64,000 nucleotides of DNA from Rhizobium sp. Root482. Its GTDB lineage: Bacteria; Pseudomonadota; Alphaproteobacteria; Rhizobiales; Rhizobiaceae. Both the position numbers and the translations under genes were made by a program. The notes below the pieces were generated by a model. It was given only the letters and a program-made list of their open reading frames with translations. It had not been told where the DNA came from and made no database searches. Shown here one piece after another: positions 42,800-53,389 of the stretch; the first letter of the stretch is position 1, and every line of letters begins with the position of its first letter. The stretch lies in NCBI RefSeq assembly GCF_001426565.1, contig NZ_LMFA01000026.1, positions 237,536-301,535 on the forward strand, given 5' to 3'.

Positions 42800-44131
42800 A
42801 TGCCCGGCCCGAAACTGGATTCCGTCGAAACCGACCAGGCGCTTCCGCCAAAGGCCTCCGTCGTCGTCATCGGCGGCGGCATCATCGGCGTCAGCACGGC
42901 GCTGTTTCTCGCCGAACGCGGCCTCGATGTCGTGCTCTGCGAAAAGGGTGAACTCGGCGGCGAGCAGTCGAGCCGCAACTGGGGCTGGGTCCGGGTCATG
43001 GGCCGCGACAGGCGCGAAATACCGCTGGCCGTGGAAGCGCTGAATATCTGGGACGGGCTGGATGCCCGTATCGGCGGCGATACCGGCTACCGACGTTCGG
43101 GCATCCTCTATATCGCCGAGACGGACCGGGATATCGCCAACCACGCCACCTGGCTGAAGCTCGCGCAGGCGCATGGACTGGACACGCGCCAGATCGGCGC
43201 GGACGAGACGGCGAGCCTGATGCCGGGCGCGGCGCTCCGCTACAAGGGTGCGCTCTATACCCCAAGCGACGCGCGCGCCGAGCCGCAAAAGGCGGTGCCG
43301 GCCATTGCCGCCGGCGCCCGCAGGGCCGGAGCGCGCATTGTCACCGGCTGCGCCGTGCGCGGCATTGAGAAAAGTGCCGGCCGCATCAGCGCGGTGATCA
43401 CCGAGCGCGGCCGAATCGAGACCTCCGCCGTGGTGCTTGCCGGCGGCGCCTGGTCGCGGCTGTTCTGCAAGGGGCTCAATATCCGGCTGCCACAACTGAA
43501 GGTGCTCAATTCGGTGCTGCGGACCGGGCCGGCCGCGAATGGGCCGGACGGTGCCGGCGCAACGGCGGCCTATGCCTATCGAAAGCGCCTCGACGGCGGC
43601 TATACGATCGCCAATGGCGGCATCAACGGCCACGCGCTGGTGCCTGACAGCTTCGCCTTCTTCCGCGATTTCCAGCCCGCCCGGAAAGCCGAAGGCGAAA
43701 GCGTGCAACTGGGGCTCAGTGCCCGAAGCTGGCAGGAACTGTTCGAAATTTCCACGGTGCCGCTCGACCGGCCGGGCGCCTTCGAACGCCACAGGATCCT
43801 CGATCCGAAACCCGATCGAAAATCCACGCTTCGGGCGCTGGAGGCGGCATCTGAGGCGCTTCCGGCACTGCGCAACGCGCGGGTGGAACAGGTCTGGGCC
43901 GGGCTGATCGACGTGACGCCGGACGCGGTGCCGGTGATTTCCACGCTCGACGCCATCCCCGGCCTCGTCATCGCCACCGGCTTTTCCGGCCATGGCTTCG
44001 GCATAGGGCCGGGTGCCGGACATCTTGCCGCCGATCTCGTGATGGGCGAGACGCCGATCGTCAATCCCGCACCGTTCCGCTTCAGCCGCTTTTCCGACGG
44101 AACGCCGATCGAGATCGCCCCGCCGGTCTGA
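42800..44131 (+). CDS. FAD-dependent oxidoreductase, DadA/glycine-oxidase-like
   Basis: This 443-residue flavoprotein of the DAO family has the FAD loop VVVIGGGIIGVSTALFLAERG (GGGIIG at 25-30), EQSSRNWGWVRVMGRD (a site where relatives attach or contact flavin) and a C-terminal GFSGHGFGIGPGAGHLAADL. Family members oxidise D-amino acids, glycine, sarcosine or related amines. ATG 42800 with AGGAAA upstream is my preferred start; in-frame ATGs at 42755 and 42764 are alternatives. It is divergent from the DHRS6-like dehydrogenase, hinting at a shared catabolic route. Confidence 0.87.
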   Translation: MPGPKLDSVETDQALPPKASVVVIGGGIIGVSTALFLAERGLDVVLCEKGELGGEQSSRNWGWVRVMGRDRREIPLAVEALNIWDGLDARIGGDTGYRRSGILYIAETDRDIANHATWLKLAQAHGLDTRQIGADETASLMPGAALRYKGALYTPSDARAEPQKAVPAIAAGARRAGARIVTGCAVRGIEKSAGRISAVITERGRIETSAVVLAGGAWSRLFCKGLNIRLPQLKVLNSVLRTGPAANGPDGAGATAAYAYRKRLDGGYTIANGGINGHALVPDSFAFFRDFQPARKAEGESVQLGLSARSWQELFEISTVPLDRPGAFERHRILDPKPDRKSTLRALEAASEALPALRNARVEQVWAGLIDVTPDAVPVISTLDAIPGLVIATGFSGHGFGIGPGAGHLAADLVMGETPIVNPAPFRFSRFSDGTPIEIAPPV

Positions 44132-44161
44132 CCGGCAGGAAGCGATGTCCGCGAGCCGCGC

Positions 44162-45046
44162 TCAGCCCATACGCTCGGAAGCGTAGGAGCCTGGGCTTGC
44201 CGGGAAGACGACGGTGCGGTTGCCGTTGATGAAGGTGCGGTTGTGGATATGGGCGTGCACGGCGCGCGCCAGCACCTGGCTCTCCACATCGCGGCCGATC
44301 GAGACGTAATCTTCGGCCGACTGCGCATGGGTGATGCGGGCAATGTCCTGCTCGATGATCGGGCCTTCGTCGAGATCGGCGGTGACGTAATGCGCCGTCG
44401 CACCGATCAGCTTCACGCCGCGCTCATAGGCCTGCTTGTAGGGATTGGCACCCTTGAACGACGGCAGGAAGGAATGGTGGATGTTGATGATCCTGCCCGA
44501 CATTTTCTGGCACATGGAATCCGAAAGAATCTGCATGTAGCGGGCAAGCACGATCAGTTCCGTGCCGGTCTGCTCCACCACCTCCATGATGCGGGCTTCG
44601 GCCTGTGCCTTGTTGGCCTTGGTCACCGGAATATGGTGGAAGGGAATGTCGTGGTTGACGACGACCTTCTGGTATTCGAAATGGTTCGAGACGACGCCGA
44701 CGATATCGATCGGCAGGGCGCCGATCTTCCAGCGGTAGAGCAGGTCGTTGAGGCAATGGCCGAAGCGCGACACCATCAGCAGCACCTTCATGCGGTGCTC
44801 GCTATCGAGGATATCCGCCGTCATGCCGAAGCGGGTCTTGACCGCCTCGAAGCCCGCCGTCAGCTTGTCGAGCGCTGCGCCCTCCTGGCTGATGAAGGTC
44901 AGCCGCATGAAGAAGAGCCCGGTTTCCATATCGTCGAACTGCGAGCTGTCGGTGATATAGCAGCCCTCATCCGCCAGATAGCCGGTGATCGCCGCGACGA
45001 TACCGCGCGTGGATTTGCAGGAAACGGTCAGCACATAGCTCTTCAT
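44162..45046 (-). CDS. purU: Formyltetrahydrofolate deformylase
   Basis: This 294-residue enzyme hydrolyses 10-formyl-THF to THF and formate, balancing one-carbon pools. An N-terminal ACT domain (about 1-85, SYVLTVSCKSTRGIVAAITGYLADEG) precedes a formyltransferase-fold domain with INIHHSFLPSFKGANPYKQAYERGVKLIGATAHYV, which carries the catalytic Asn/His, and DLDEGPIIEQD. Length matches PurU. It is convergent with the FAD oxidoreductase. Confidence 0.95.
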   Translation of the reverse strand: MKSYVLTVSCKSTRGIVAAITGYLADEGCYITDSSQFDDMETGLFFMRLTFISQEGAALDKLTAGFEAVKTRFGMTADILDSEHRMKVLLMVSRFGHCLNDLLYRWKIGALPIDIVGVVSNHFEYQKVVVNHDIPFHHIPVTKANKAQAEARIMEVVEQTGTELIVLARYMQILSDSMCQKMSGRIINIHHSFLPSFKGANPYKQAYERGVKLIGATAHYVTADLDEGPIIEQDIARITHAQSAEDYVSIGRDVESQVLARAVHAHIHNRTFINGNRTVVFPASPGSYASERMG

Positions 45047-45318
45047 CGATCAGTCTCTCGCCTCGAGGTCTCGGCCGGCCCATCCGGCCAGCAATGTGGA
45101 ACGGAAGCTAGCGCGATGCCAATCCGTGCGCCCATCCGATTCGCGACATCGGATAGCAGGAAAAGACCGTGCCCGCAGTCACTTTTCAGCGGCACTGCCA
45201 CCGATGGGAAACATCATCGGATTGTCGTTGCGCGACGGGGCAAATTTCCGCATTCTTGTGACGTGCCCGTTCGGGGCGGTTCGCCGCAATATCGGGCCTG
45301 CAGCAAGGAGGAATTGGC

Positions 45319-45459
45319 ATGGCCAAGGGACAAATGAAAAGCAACAAGGAAGTCAGGAAGCCGAAGAAGGACAAGGTCGCGGCAAAAGCCCCGGCAGCCT
45401 TCGGTTCGGCGGTCAAGCAGGCGGAAGCGAGCAAGCCCGCCGGCAAGCCGAAAGGCTGA
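45319..45459 (+). CDS. 46-residue Lys-rich small protein
   Basis: This short gene starts MAKGQMKSNKEVRKPKKDKV and ends SKPAGKPKG. AAGGAGGA lies 6 bases before its ATG, one of the best ribosome sites in the window, and a terminator follows 11 bases after the stop. It is strongly basic, has no membrane segment and is probably disordered. I do not know its function. Confidence 0.75.
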   Translation: MAKGQMKSNKEVRKPKKDKVAAKAPAAFGSAVKQAEASKPAGKPKG

Positions 45460-45470
45460 ATGCCACGGAC

Positions 45471-45508
45471 AAAGCCGGCCCAATGTCATGGCCAGGTGCC
45501 GGCTTTTT
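45471..45508 (+). terminator. Terminator after the 46-residue gene
   Basis: AAAGCCGGC and GCCGGCTTT pair across an 18-base loop, followed by T residues. It confirms that the short upstream reading frame is a separate transcription unit. Confidence 0.75.
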
Positions 45509-45523
45509 CATCTCAGCTTTTTA

Positions 45524-46294
45524 CTACGGCTGGGAAGGCGTGAAATTGGCCACCAGCGCATGCCGGTCGCCGGGATAAATCAGCCGCACATGGGTGATAT
45601 AGGCACCATTGCTCCAGGTGCGGCGCTCGACCGTCAGGCAGGCGGCTTGCGGCGCGATGCCAAGGGCCGCCGCGACATCGCCATCGGCAGACGTCGCCCG
45701 GATCGTATGCTCCGCGGCACTCCAGGGGACCTGGTTGACCAGCCAGGGGCCGGGCGCCATTTCCATGAAGGTCTCGGCCTCGGCCTCCGGCACCGCTTCC
45801 AGATTGATCAGCCGCTCTTCCAGGCAGAAGGGCCGCTGCCCGGCAAAATGCCGGCAGGTCACATCAAGCACCGGGACCGAGGTGGCAAGGCTCAGCCGCA
45901 GCCGGTCCGCCGCATTGCTTTTACGCTTGGCGCGCGCCGACAGGCTGTAAGCATAGGGCAGGCCGAGCGATTGTACTTCCAGCTTGATATCGCGGATTTC
46001 CAGCACCGCCGATTGCGCCTGTGGCTGGGTGACGTAGCTACCGGACTTGCGGCGCCGCTCGATCAGGCCGGTCTTGGCCAATTGCGACAGCGCCTTGTTG
46101 ACGGTCATGCGCGAGCATCCATACTGTTCGGCAAGATCGACCTCGAAGGGAATCCGAAAGCCCGGCTGCCATTCGCCCGACAGGATGCGGCCTTCGATAT
46201 CGCCGAGAATGCGTCGATGCAGCGACATTTCGCCCTTCGGCCCGGCAAACGCCGTGCCGGCCTCCCGATCTGAATCGTCCGCTGATTTCACCAT
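45524..46294 (-). CDS. hutC: Histidine utilisation repressor
   Basis: This 256-residue GntR-family regulator of the HutC subfamily has an N-terminal winged helix (SLHRRILGDIEGRILSGEWQPG...CSRMTVNKALSQLAKTGLIERRRKSGSYV) and a UTRA ligand domain (about 95-250) that binds urocanate in known HutC proteins. ATG 46294 is chosen; a TTG 12 bases upstream is in frame. It lies 79 bases downstream of hutF on the same strand and probably represses both hut operons from the palindrome at 47772-47787. Confidence 0.93.
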   Translation of the reverse strand: MVKSADDSDREAGTAFAGPKGEMSLHRRILGDIEGRILSGEWQPGFRIPFEVDLAEQYGCSRMTVNKALSQLAKTGLIERRRKSGSYVTQPQAQSAVLEIRDIKLEVQSLGLPYAYSLSARAKRKSNAADRLRLSLATSVPVLDVTCRHFAGQRPFCLEERLINLEAVPEAEAETFMEMAPGPWLVNQVPWSAAEHTIRATSADGDVAAALGIAPQAACLTVERRTWSNGAYITHVRLIYPGDRHALVANFTPSQP

Positions 46295-46373
46295 GCTCGC
46301 CTTCAAACCAATCGCCCGTTCCTAACAGACTTCAGCCGGCCGCGCCTACCCTGGAAAACGGCGCGTGGGGAAT

Positions 46374-47717
46374 TCAAGCCAGAAGTTCGGCCATCGCCTT
46401 CCTGAACCCGGCGCCGATTTCGTCGCGGCGGAGATGGCGACCGTCTTCTACCTGCTTGCGGCCAGCGACCCAGACAGTGTCCGGCCGGGTCCCACTAGCG
46501 AAAAGCCAGGAATCGAGCACCGTATCATCAGCCAGGCCGCCGATCTTCGGCATCCGCAGGCTGACGAAATCCGCCGGATTGCCAACCGCCAGTCCCGTCC
46601 GCGACCCGAGCGCCGCGGCACCGCCGTCAAGCGCACCGTCGAACAGGGCGCGCCCGGTGGATTGGCCGGCCGCAGCCAGCACATTGCGCGAGCGGTGTAC
46701 GAGCCGCTGCGAATATTCGAACTGGCGCAATTCGTCGGAAATGCCGATGAGGATATTGGAATCCGAGCCGATGCCGAACCGGCCGCCGGCATCGCCGAAA
46801 ACGACCGCATTGAAGGTGCCGTCGCCAAGATTGGCCTCGGTTATCGGGCAAAGGCCGGCAATTGCGCCGCTTTGAGCCATGCGGCTGGTTTCCGCGTCGG
46901 TCATATGCGTCGCATGGATCAGGCACCAGCGGCCATCGAGCTTCGCATTGTCGATGAGCCATTCGACCGGACGGGCGCCCGACCAGGCAAGGCAATCCTC
47001 CACTTCCTTGACCTGCTCGGCCACATGGATATGGATCGGCCCATCCTTGGCCATGGCGATGACGGCGGAAAGCTCCTTAGGCGTCACGGCGCGCAGACTG
47101 TGCGGCGCCACGCCGACATTGCCTGCCGGCAAGCCTGCGACCGCCGAACGGCAGCCCTCCAGCAGGCGGGCAAAGCTGTCGGTCGTATTGATGAATCGGC
47201 GCTGTCCCTCGTTCGGCGCTGCGCCGCCGAAACCCGAATGCGCGTAGAAGACCGGAAGCAGCGTCAGGCCGATGCCTGTCATGGATGCGGCGGCCGCGAT
47301 CCGCTGGGCCATTTCGGAGAGATCGGCATAGGCACCGCCGTCGATATCATGATGGAGATAGTGGAACTCGCCGACACGGGAGAAACCCGCCTCGAGCATT
47401 TCCATGTAGAGCTGGCCGGCGACGGCCTCGACATGGTCGGGCGTCATCGTCAGCGCGAAGCGGTACATGACGTTGCGCCAGCTCCAGAAACTGTCCGCGC
47501 CCGGACCGCGCACTTCGGCAAGACCGGCCATGCCACGCTGGAAGGCATGGCTGTGCAGATTCGGCATGCCGGGCACGAGGATGGCGTGCCGTTCCTCGCC
47601 CGGCTGCGCCTCTATTCCTGTCTCGATGGAGGCGATCTGCCCCTGCTCGAACGAAATGCGCACATCCCGCTGCCATCCTTGCGGCAATAGCGCCGATTTC
47701 ACATGAAGACTGTCCAA
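46374..47717 (-). CDS. hutF: Formimidoylglutamate deiminase
   Basis: This 447-residue amidohydrolase converts N-formimidoyl-glutamate to N-formylglutamate plus ammonia, the first step of the five-enzyme histidine branch completed by HutG. The metal motif is PGMPNLHSHAFQRGMAG; GVAPHSLRAV, IHIHVAEQVKEVEDC and GIGSDSNILI are further family elements. The start is TTG 47717 with GGAGG eight bases upstream, giving a family-length protein (TLDSLHVKSALLPQG); no ATG is suitably placed. It is divergent from hutI. Confidence 0.93.
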   Translation of the reverse strand: MDSLHVKSALLPQGWQRDVRISFEQGQIASIETGIEAQPGEERHAILVPGMPNLHSHAFQRGMAGLAEVRGPGADSFWSWRNVMYRFALTMTPDHVEAVAGQLYMEMLEAGFSRVGEFHYLHHDIDGGAYADLSEMAQRIAAAASMTGIGLTLLPVFYAHSGFGGAAPNEGQRRFINTTDSFARLLEGCRSAVAGLPAGNVGVAPHSLRAVTPKELSAVIAMAKDGPIHIHVAEQVKEVEDCLAWSGARPVEWLIDNAKLDGRWCLIHATHMTDAETSRMAQSGAIAGLCPITEANLGDGTFNAVVFGDAGGRFGIGSDSNILIGISDELRQFEYSQRLVHRSRNVLAAAGQSTGRALFDGALDGGAAALGSRTGLAVGNPADFVSLRMPKIGGLADDTVLDSWLFASGTRPDTVWVAGRKQVEDGRHLRRDEIGAGFRKAMAELLA

Positions 47718-47771
47718 GGTCCTATCCTCCCCGAAAACGATGGGATCAAAAAATCGCTTGCGCTCATTTTC

Positions 47772-47787
47772 TATATGTCTATACATA
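47772..47787. promoter_or_regulatory. Candidate HutC operator
   Basis: TATATGTCTATACATA lies between the divergent hutF and hutI starts; its core ATGTCTATACAT is a 10-of-12 palindrome. HutC/GntR operators typically have a TGT...ACA core. One site here could control both operons. Confidence 0.65.
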
Positions 47788-47815
47788 ATAACACGAGAAG
47801 GAAAGGCGCAAAACC

Positions 47816-49051
47816 ATGTCTTCCATAAAATCGAAACCCGCCGCCTGCGACCGCCTCTGGCGCAATGCCCGGCTGGCAACTCTCGACCCGGCCCTGCCCG
47901 GCCTTGGTCTTGTCGAGAATGGTGTCATCGCGGCTGCGGACGGACGCATCCTCTATGCCGGCAGCGAGGCCGGACTGCCTTTCCCCCTGGATCAAGCCGC
48001 AGAGGTCGTCGATTGCGGCGGACGCTGGATCACGCCGGGGCTGATCGATTGCCATACCCATCTGGTCCATGCCGGCGACCGCGCCAATGAATTCGAGATG
48101 CGGCTTGCCGGTGCCGGCTATGAGGAAATCGCGCGCGCCGGCGGCGGTATTGTTTCCTCCGTCCGGTCCTTGCGCGAAGCCAGCGAAGACGCGCTGGTGC
48201 ACCAGTCCCTCCCCCGGCTGGACGCATTGATCGCCGAGGGCGTGACCACCATCGAGATCAAGTCCGGCTATGGGCTCGACCTCGAAAACGAGGCCAAGAC
48301 ATTGCGCGCCGCGCGCCGCTTGGCGGATGAACGCGACATCGCCGTGCGCACTACCTTTCTCGGCGCCCATGCCCTGCCGCCGGAATATAGGGACGACAGG
48401 ACAGGCTATGTCGCGAAAATCGTCAACGACATGCTGCCGGCCATCTCCGCCGAGGGGCTTGCCGATGCGGTCGACGGTTTTTGCGAGGGCATCGCCTTCT
48501 CGACCGACGAAATGCGGCAGGTGTTCGACGCGGCACGGGCTCACGGCCTGCCGGTCAAGCTGCATGCCGATCAATTGTCCAACCTGCACGGCGCGGCGCT
48601 CGCCGCCGAATATGGCGCGCTGTCGGCCGATCATCTCGAATATACCGACGAGGCCGGGGCAGAAGCCATGGCGAAGAGCGGCACCGTCGCCGTCATCCTG
48701 CCCGGCGCCTTCTATTTCATCCGCGAAACGAAGAAGCCGCCGATCGACCTGTTCCGCAGGGCCGGCGTCGCGATGGCGATCGCCACCGACAACAATCCCG
48801 GCACCGCGCCGCTGACTTCGCTGCTCCTGACCATGAACATGGCGGCGACCCTGTTCGGCATGACGGTGGACGAGTGCATCGCCGGCGTGACGCGGGAAGC
48901 AGCCCGGGCGCTCGGCCTCTTAGGCCAGGTGGGAACGCTGGAGCCGGGCAAATGGGCCGATTTCGCCATCTGGGACATCGAACGGCCGGCCGAACTTGTC
49001 TACCGCATGGGCTTCAACCCGCTTCATGCGCGCATCCGCAACGGACATTGA
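47816..49051 (+). CDS. hutI: Imidazolonepropionase
   Basis: This 411-residue amidohydrolase opens the imidazolone ring to N-formimidoyl-glutamate, third step of histidine breakdown. Metal ligands are in [34 protein letters not shown] and [14 protein letters not shown] carry the later His and Asp. It starts the rightward hut operon, and hutH follows 40 bases on. Confidence 0.95.
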   Translation: MSSIKSKPAACDRLWRNARLATLDPALPGLGLVENGVIAAADGRILYAGSEAGLPFPLDQAAEVVDCGGRWITPGLIDCHTHLVHAGDRANEFEMRLAGAGYEEIARAGGGIVSSVRSLREASEDALVHQSLPRLDALIAEGVTTIEIKSGYGLDLENEAKTLRAARRLADERDIAVRTTFLGAHALPPEYRDDRTGYVAKIVNDMLPAISAEGLADAVDGFCEGIAFSTDEMRQVFDAARAHGLPVKLHADQLSNLHGAALAAEYGALSADHLEYTDEAGAEAMAKSGTVAVILPGAFYFIRETKKPPIDLFRRAGVAMAIATDNNPGTAPLTSLLLTMNMAATLFGMTVDECIAGVTREAARALGLLGQVGTLEPGKWADFAIWDIERPAELVYRMGFNPLHARIRNGH

Positions 49052-49091
49052 GGGAGACACGGGCGAGCCCGTGCATTGGTGAGGACTTTTG

Positions 49092-50627
49092 ATGACCCTT
49101 GTTCTTCAGCCGGGCTCTGTCCCGCTTTCGACACTCGAAACCATCTATTGGACCGGCGAACCCGCCCAGCTCGATCCCTCCTTCGACGCGGGCATCGAGA
49201 AGGCCGCGGCCCGCATCGCCGAGATCGCCGCGGGCAATGCGCCGGTCTATGGCATCAATACCGGCTTCGGCAAGCTGGCCAGCATCAAGATCGATTCCGC
49301 CGATGTCGCGACGCTGCAGCGCAATCTGATCCTGTCCCACTGCTGCGGTCTCGGCCGGCCGCTTGACGAGAATATCGTGCGGCTGATCATGGCCTTGAAG
49401 CTGGTATCGCTCGGTCGTGGCGCATCCGGCGTGCGGCTGGAGCTGATCCGCCTGATCGAGGCGATGCTGGAAAAGGGTGTCATCCCGCTCATCCCGGAAA
49501 AGGGCTCCGTCGGCGCCTCCGGCGACCTGGCGCCGCTTGCCCATATGGCGGCGGTGATGATGGGCGAAGGCGAGGCCTTCCACAACGGCGAAAGGCTCGA
49601 TGCGCGCACGGCGCTGGAGCGCGCCGGGCTGGTGCCGGTCGTGCTTGCGGCCAAGGAAGGTCTGGCGCTGATCAACGGCACGCAGGTCTCCACCGCGCTG
49701 GCGCTCGCCGGCCTGTTCCGCGCCCATCGCGCAGCGCAATCGGCACTGATCACCGGCGCGCTGTCCACCGATGCCGCCATGGGCTCCTCGGCGCCGTTCC
49801 ATCCCGATATCCATACGCTGCGCGGCCACAAGGGCCAGATCGACGCCGCCGCTGCCCTTCGCGGACTGCTCAAGGGATCGGTGATCCGCGAAAGCCATAT
49901 CGAAGGCGACGAGCGGGTCCAGGACCCCTATTGCATCCGCTGCCAGCCGCAGGTCGATGGCGCCTGCCTCGACCTCCTGCGCTCGGTTGCCCGCACGCTG
50001 GAAATCGAGGCCAATGCGGTCACCGACAATCCGCTCGTCCTGTCGGACAATTCGGTCGTTTCCGGCGGCAATTTCCACGCCGAGCCGGTGGCCTTCGCCG
50101 CCGACCAGATCGCTCTTGCGGTCTGCGAGATCGGAGCGATTTCGCAGCGCCGTATCGCGCTCCTGGTCGATCCGGCCCTGAGCTACGGCCTGCCGGCCTT
50201 CCTTGCCAAGAAACCCGGCCTCAATTCCGGGCTGATGATCGCCGAAGTCACCTCGGCCGCGCTGATGTCAGAAAACAAGCAGATGTCGCATCCGGCTTCC
50301 GTCGATTCCACCCCGACCTCGGCCAATCAGGAAGACCATGTCTCCATGGCCTGCCACGGCGCCCGCCGACTGTTGCAGATGACCGACAACCTGTTCGGGA
50401 TCATCGGCATCGAGGCACTGACGGCGGCCCAGGGCATCGACTTCCGCAGCCCGCTGACGACCAGCCCGGAGCTGAACAGGGCGCTTGCCGCCATCCGCAA
50501 GGCCGTGCCGACCCTGGAGGTCGACCGCTACATGGCAAACGATCTGAAGGTAGCCAGCGATCTGATTGCCGTCGGCGCGCTGAACAGCGCGGTATCCGGC
50601 GGAATTCTGCCGGCATTGGAGGGGTGA
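49092..50627 (+). CDS. hutH: Histidine ammonia-lyase
   Basis: This 511-residue enzyme removes ammonia from L-histidine to give urocanate. The Ala-Ser-Gly triad that cyclises to the MIO cofactor is at 142-144 in [16 protein letters not shown], exactly the position known for HutH, which supports ATG 49092 rather than the TTG one codon upstream. [20 protein letters not shown] and [14 protein letters not shown] are further active-site segments. It is followed by a RIME-like repeat before hutG. Confidence 0.96.
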   Translation: MTLVLQPGSVPLSTLETIYWTGEPAQLDPSFDAGIEKAAARIAEIAAGNAPVYGINTGFGKLASIKIDSADVATLQRNLILSHCCGLGRPLDENIVRLIMALKLVSLGRGASGVRLELIRLIEAMLEKGVIPLIPEKGSVGASGDLAPLAHMAAVMMGEGEAFHNGERLDARTALERAGLVPVVLAAKEGLALINGTQVSTALALAGLFRAHRAAQSALITGALSTDAAMGSSAPFHPDIHTLRGHKGQIDAAAALRGLLKGSVIRESHIEGDERVQDPYCIRCQPQVDGACLDLLRSVARTLEIEANAVTDNPLVLSDNSVVSGGNFHAEPVAFAADQIALAVCEIGAISQRRIALLVDPALSYGLPAFLAKKPGLNSGLMIAEVTSAALMSENKQMSHPASVDSTPTSANQEDHVSMACHGARRLLQMTDNLFGIIGIEALTAAQGIDFRSPLTTSPELNRALAAIRKAVPTLEVDRYMANDLKVASDLIAVGALNSAVSGGILPALEG

Positions 50628-50662
50628 GGATGGGCAGAATCATCACCTGCGCAACGGTGCAC

Positions 50663-50798
50663 CTCCCCTTCTCCCCAGCAGGGAGAAGTGCCGAGCGCAT
50701 GCGAGGCGATGAGGGGGTCTTCGCCGCAAACTCGGAGCCAGTCGCCCCCCTCATCCGGCACTTCGTGCCACCTTCTCCCCGCTGGGGAGAAGAGGGAG
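50663..50798. repeat. RIME-like intergenic mosaic repeat, copy 2
   Basis: About 136 bases with near-complementary ends (CTCCCCTTCTCCCC left, GGGGAGAAGAGGGAG right) and the internal block GCGAGGCGATGAGGGGGTCT shared with copy 1 at 9404-9536. It occupies most of the 217-base gap between hutH and hutG, inside what is otherwise a compact operon. Confidence 0.85.
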
Positions 50799-50844
50799 CA
50801 AGGCGGCTGTCCTGCGAGACGGCCTACAAGAGGGAGGGGTTCCT

Positions 50845-51659
50845 ATGACCATCTTCGAAATCACCCAGGGCAATTCTCCCGTCATTCTGGCGTTTCCCCA
50901 TACGGGCGTCACGATGCCCACCGATATCCATGACCGGCTCAACGACAATGGCCGGATCCTTGCCGACACCGATTGGCATATCCACGATCTCTATGCCGGC
51001 CTGCTGCCGCAGGCGACGACGGTACGGGCGACATTCCATCGCTATGTCATCGACGCCAATCGCGATCCGGAAGGCGTCAGCCTCTACCCCGGCCAGAACA
51101 CGACCGGGCTCGTGCCCATGACCGATTTCGATGGCGTTCCGATCTGGAAGGACGGCGAGCAGCCGACCGAAGCCGATATCGCCGCCGGTCTTGCCGGTTT
51201 CCACGCGCCCTATCACGCGGCGCTTGCGGCCGAGATCGAGCGAGTGAAGGCGTTCCACGGCATCGCCGTGCTCTATGACTGCCATTCGATCCGCTCTGAC
51301 ATCCCGTTCCTGTTCGAGGGGCTGTTGCCCGATTTCAACATCGGCACCGCTGGCGGCACGACCTGCGATCCCACAATCCAGAACGCAGCCGTCGATGTCG
51401 CCATGGGCGCTGCGGAATACACCAGCGTTCTCAACGGCCGATTCAAGGGCGGGTGGACGACGCGCCATTATGGCCGTCCGGAAACCGGGGTCCACGCCAT
51501 CCAGATGGAACTGGCCCAATCCTCCCATCTCGCCACTGAGACGCCGCCTTTCGCCTATGACCGACAGAAGGCCGACAAGCTTCGCATTCACCTGAAAGAT
51601 ATTCTGGCGCGCATCGAAACCGTCGCGCTGACGCTGGCACACACCAAAAGGGGAACCAG

Positions 51660-51663
<4 letters not shown>
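50845..51663 (+). CDS. hutG: N-formylglutamate deformylase
   Basis: This 272-residue metal-dependent hydrolase splits N-formylglutamate into glutamate and formate, the last step of the HutF branch. It contains [46 protein letters not shown] and [17 protein letters not shown], features of the N-formylglutamate amidohydrolase family, not of the arginase-like HutG. It starts 47 bases after the RIME-like repeat and overlaps hutU by four bases. Confidence 0.94.
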
Positions 51664-53333
<1,670 letters not shown>

Positions 53334-53389
53334 TTTATGGAAGGGCGGCGCAGGTCGCCCTTCTTCGTTTTCATCAGGGAGGAGTCAAC

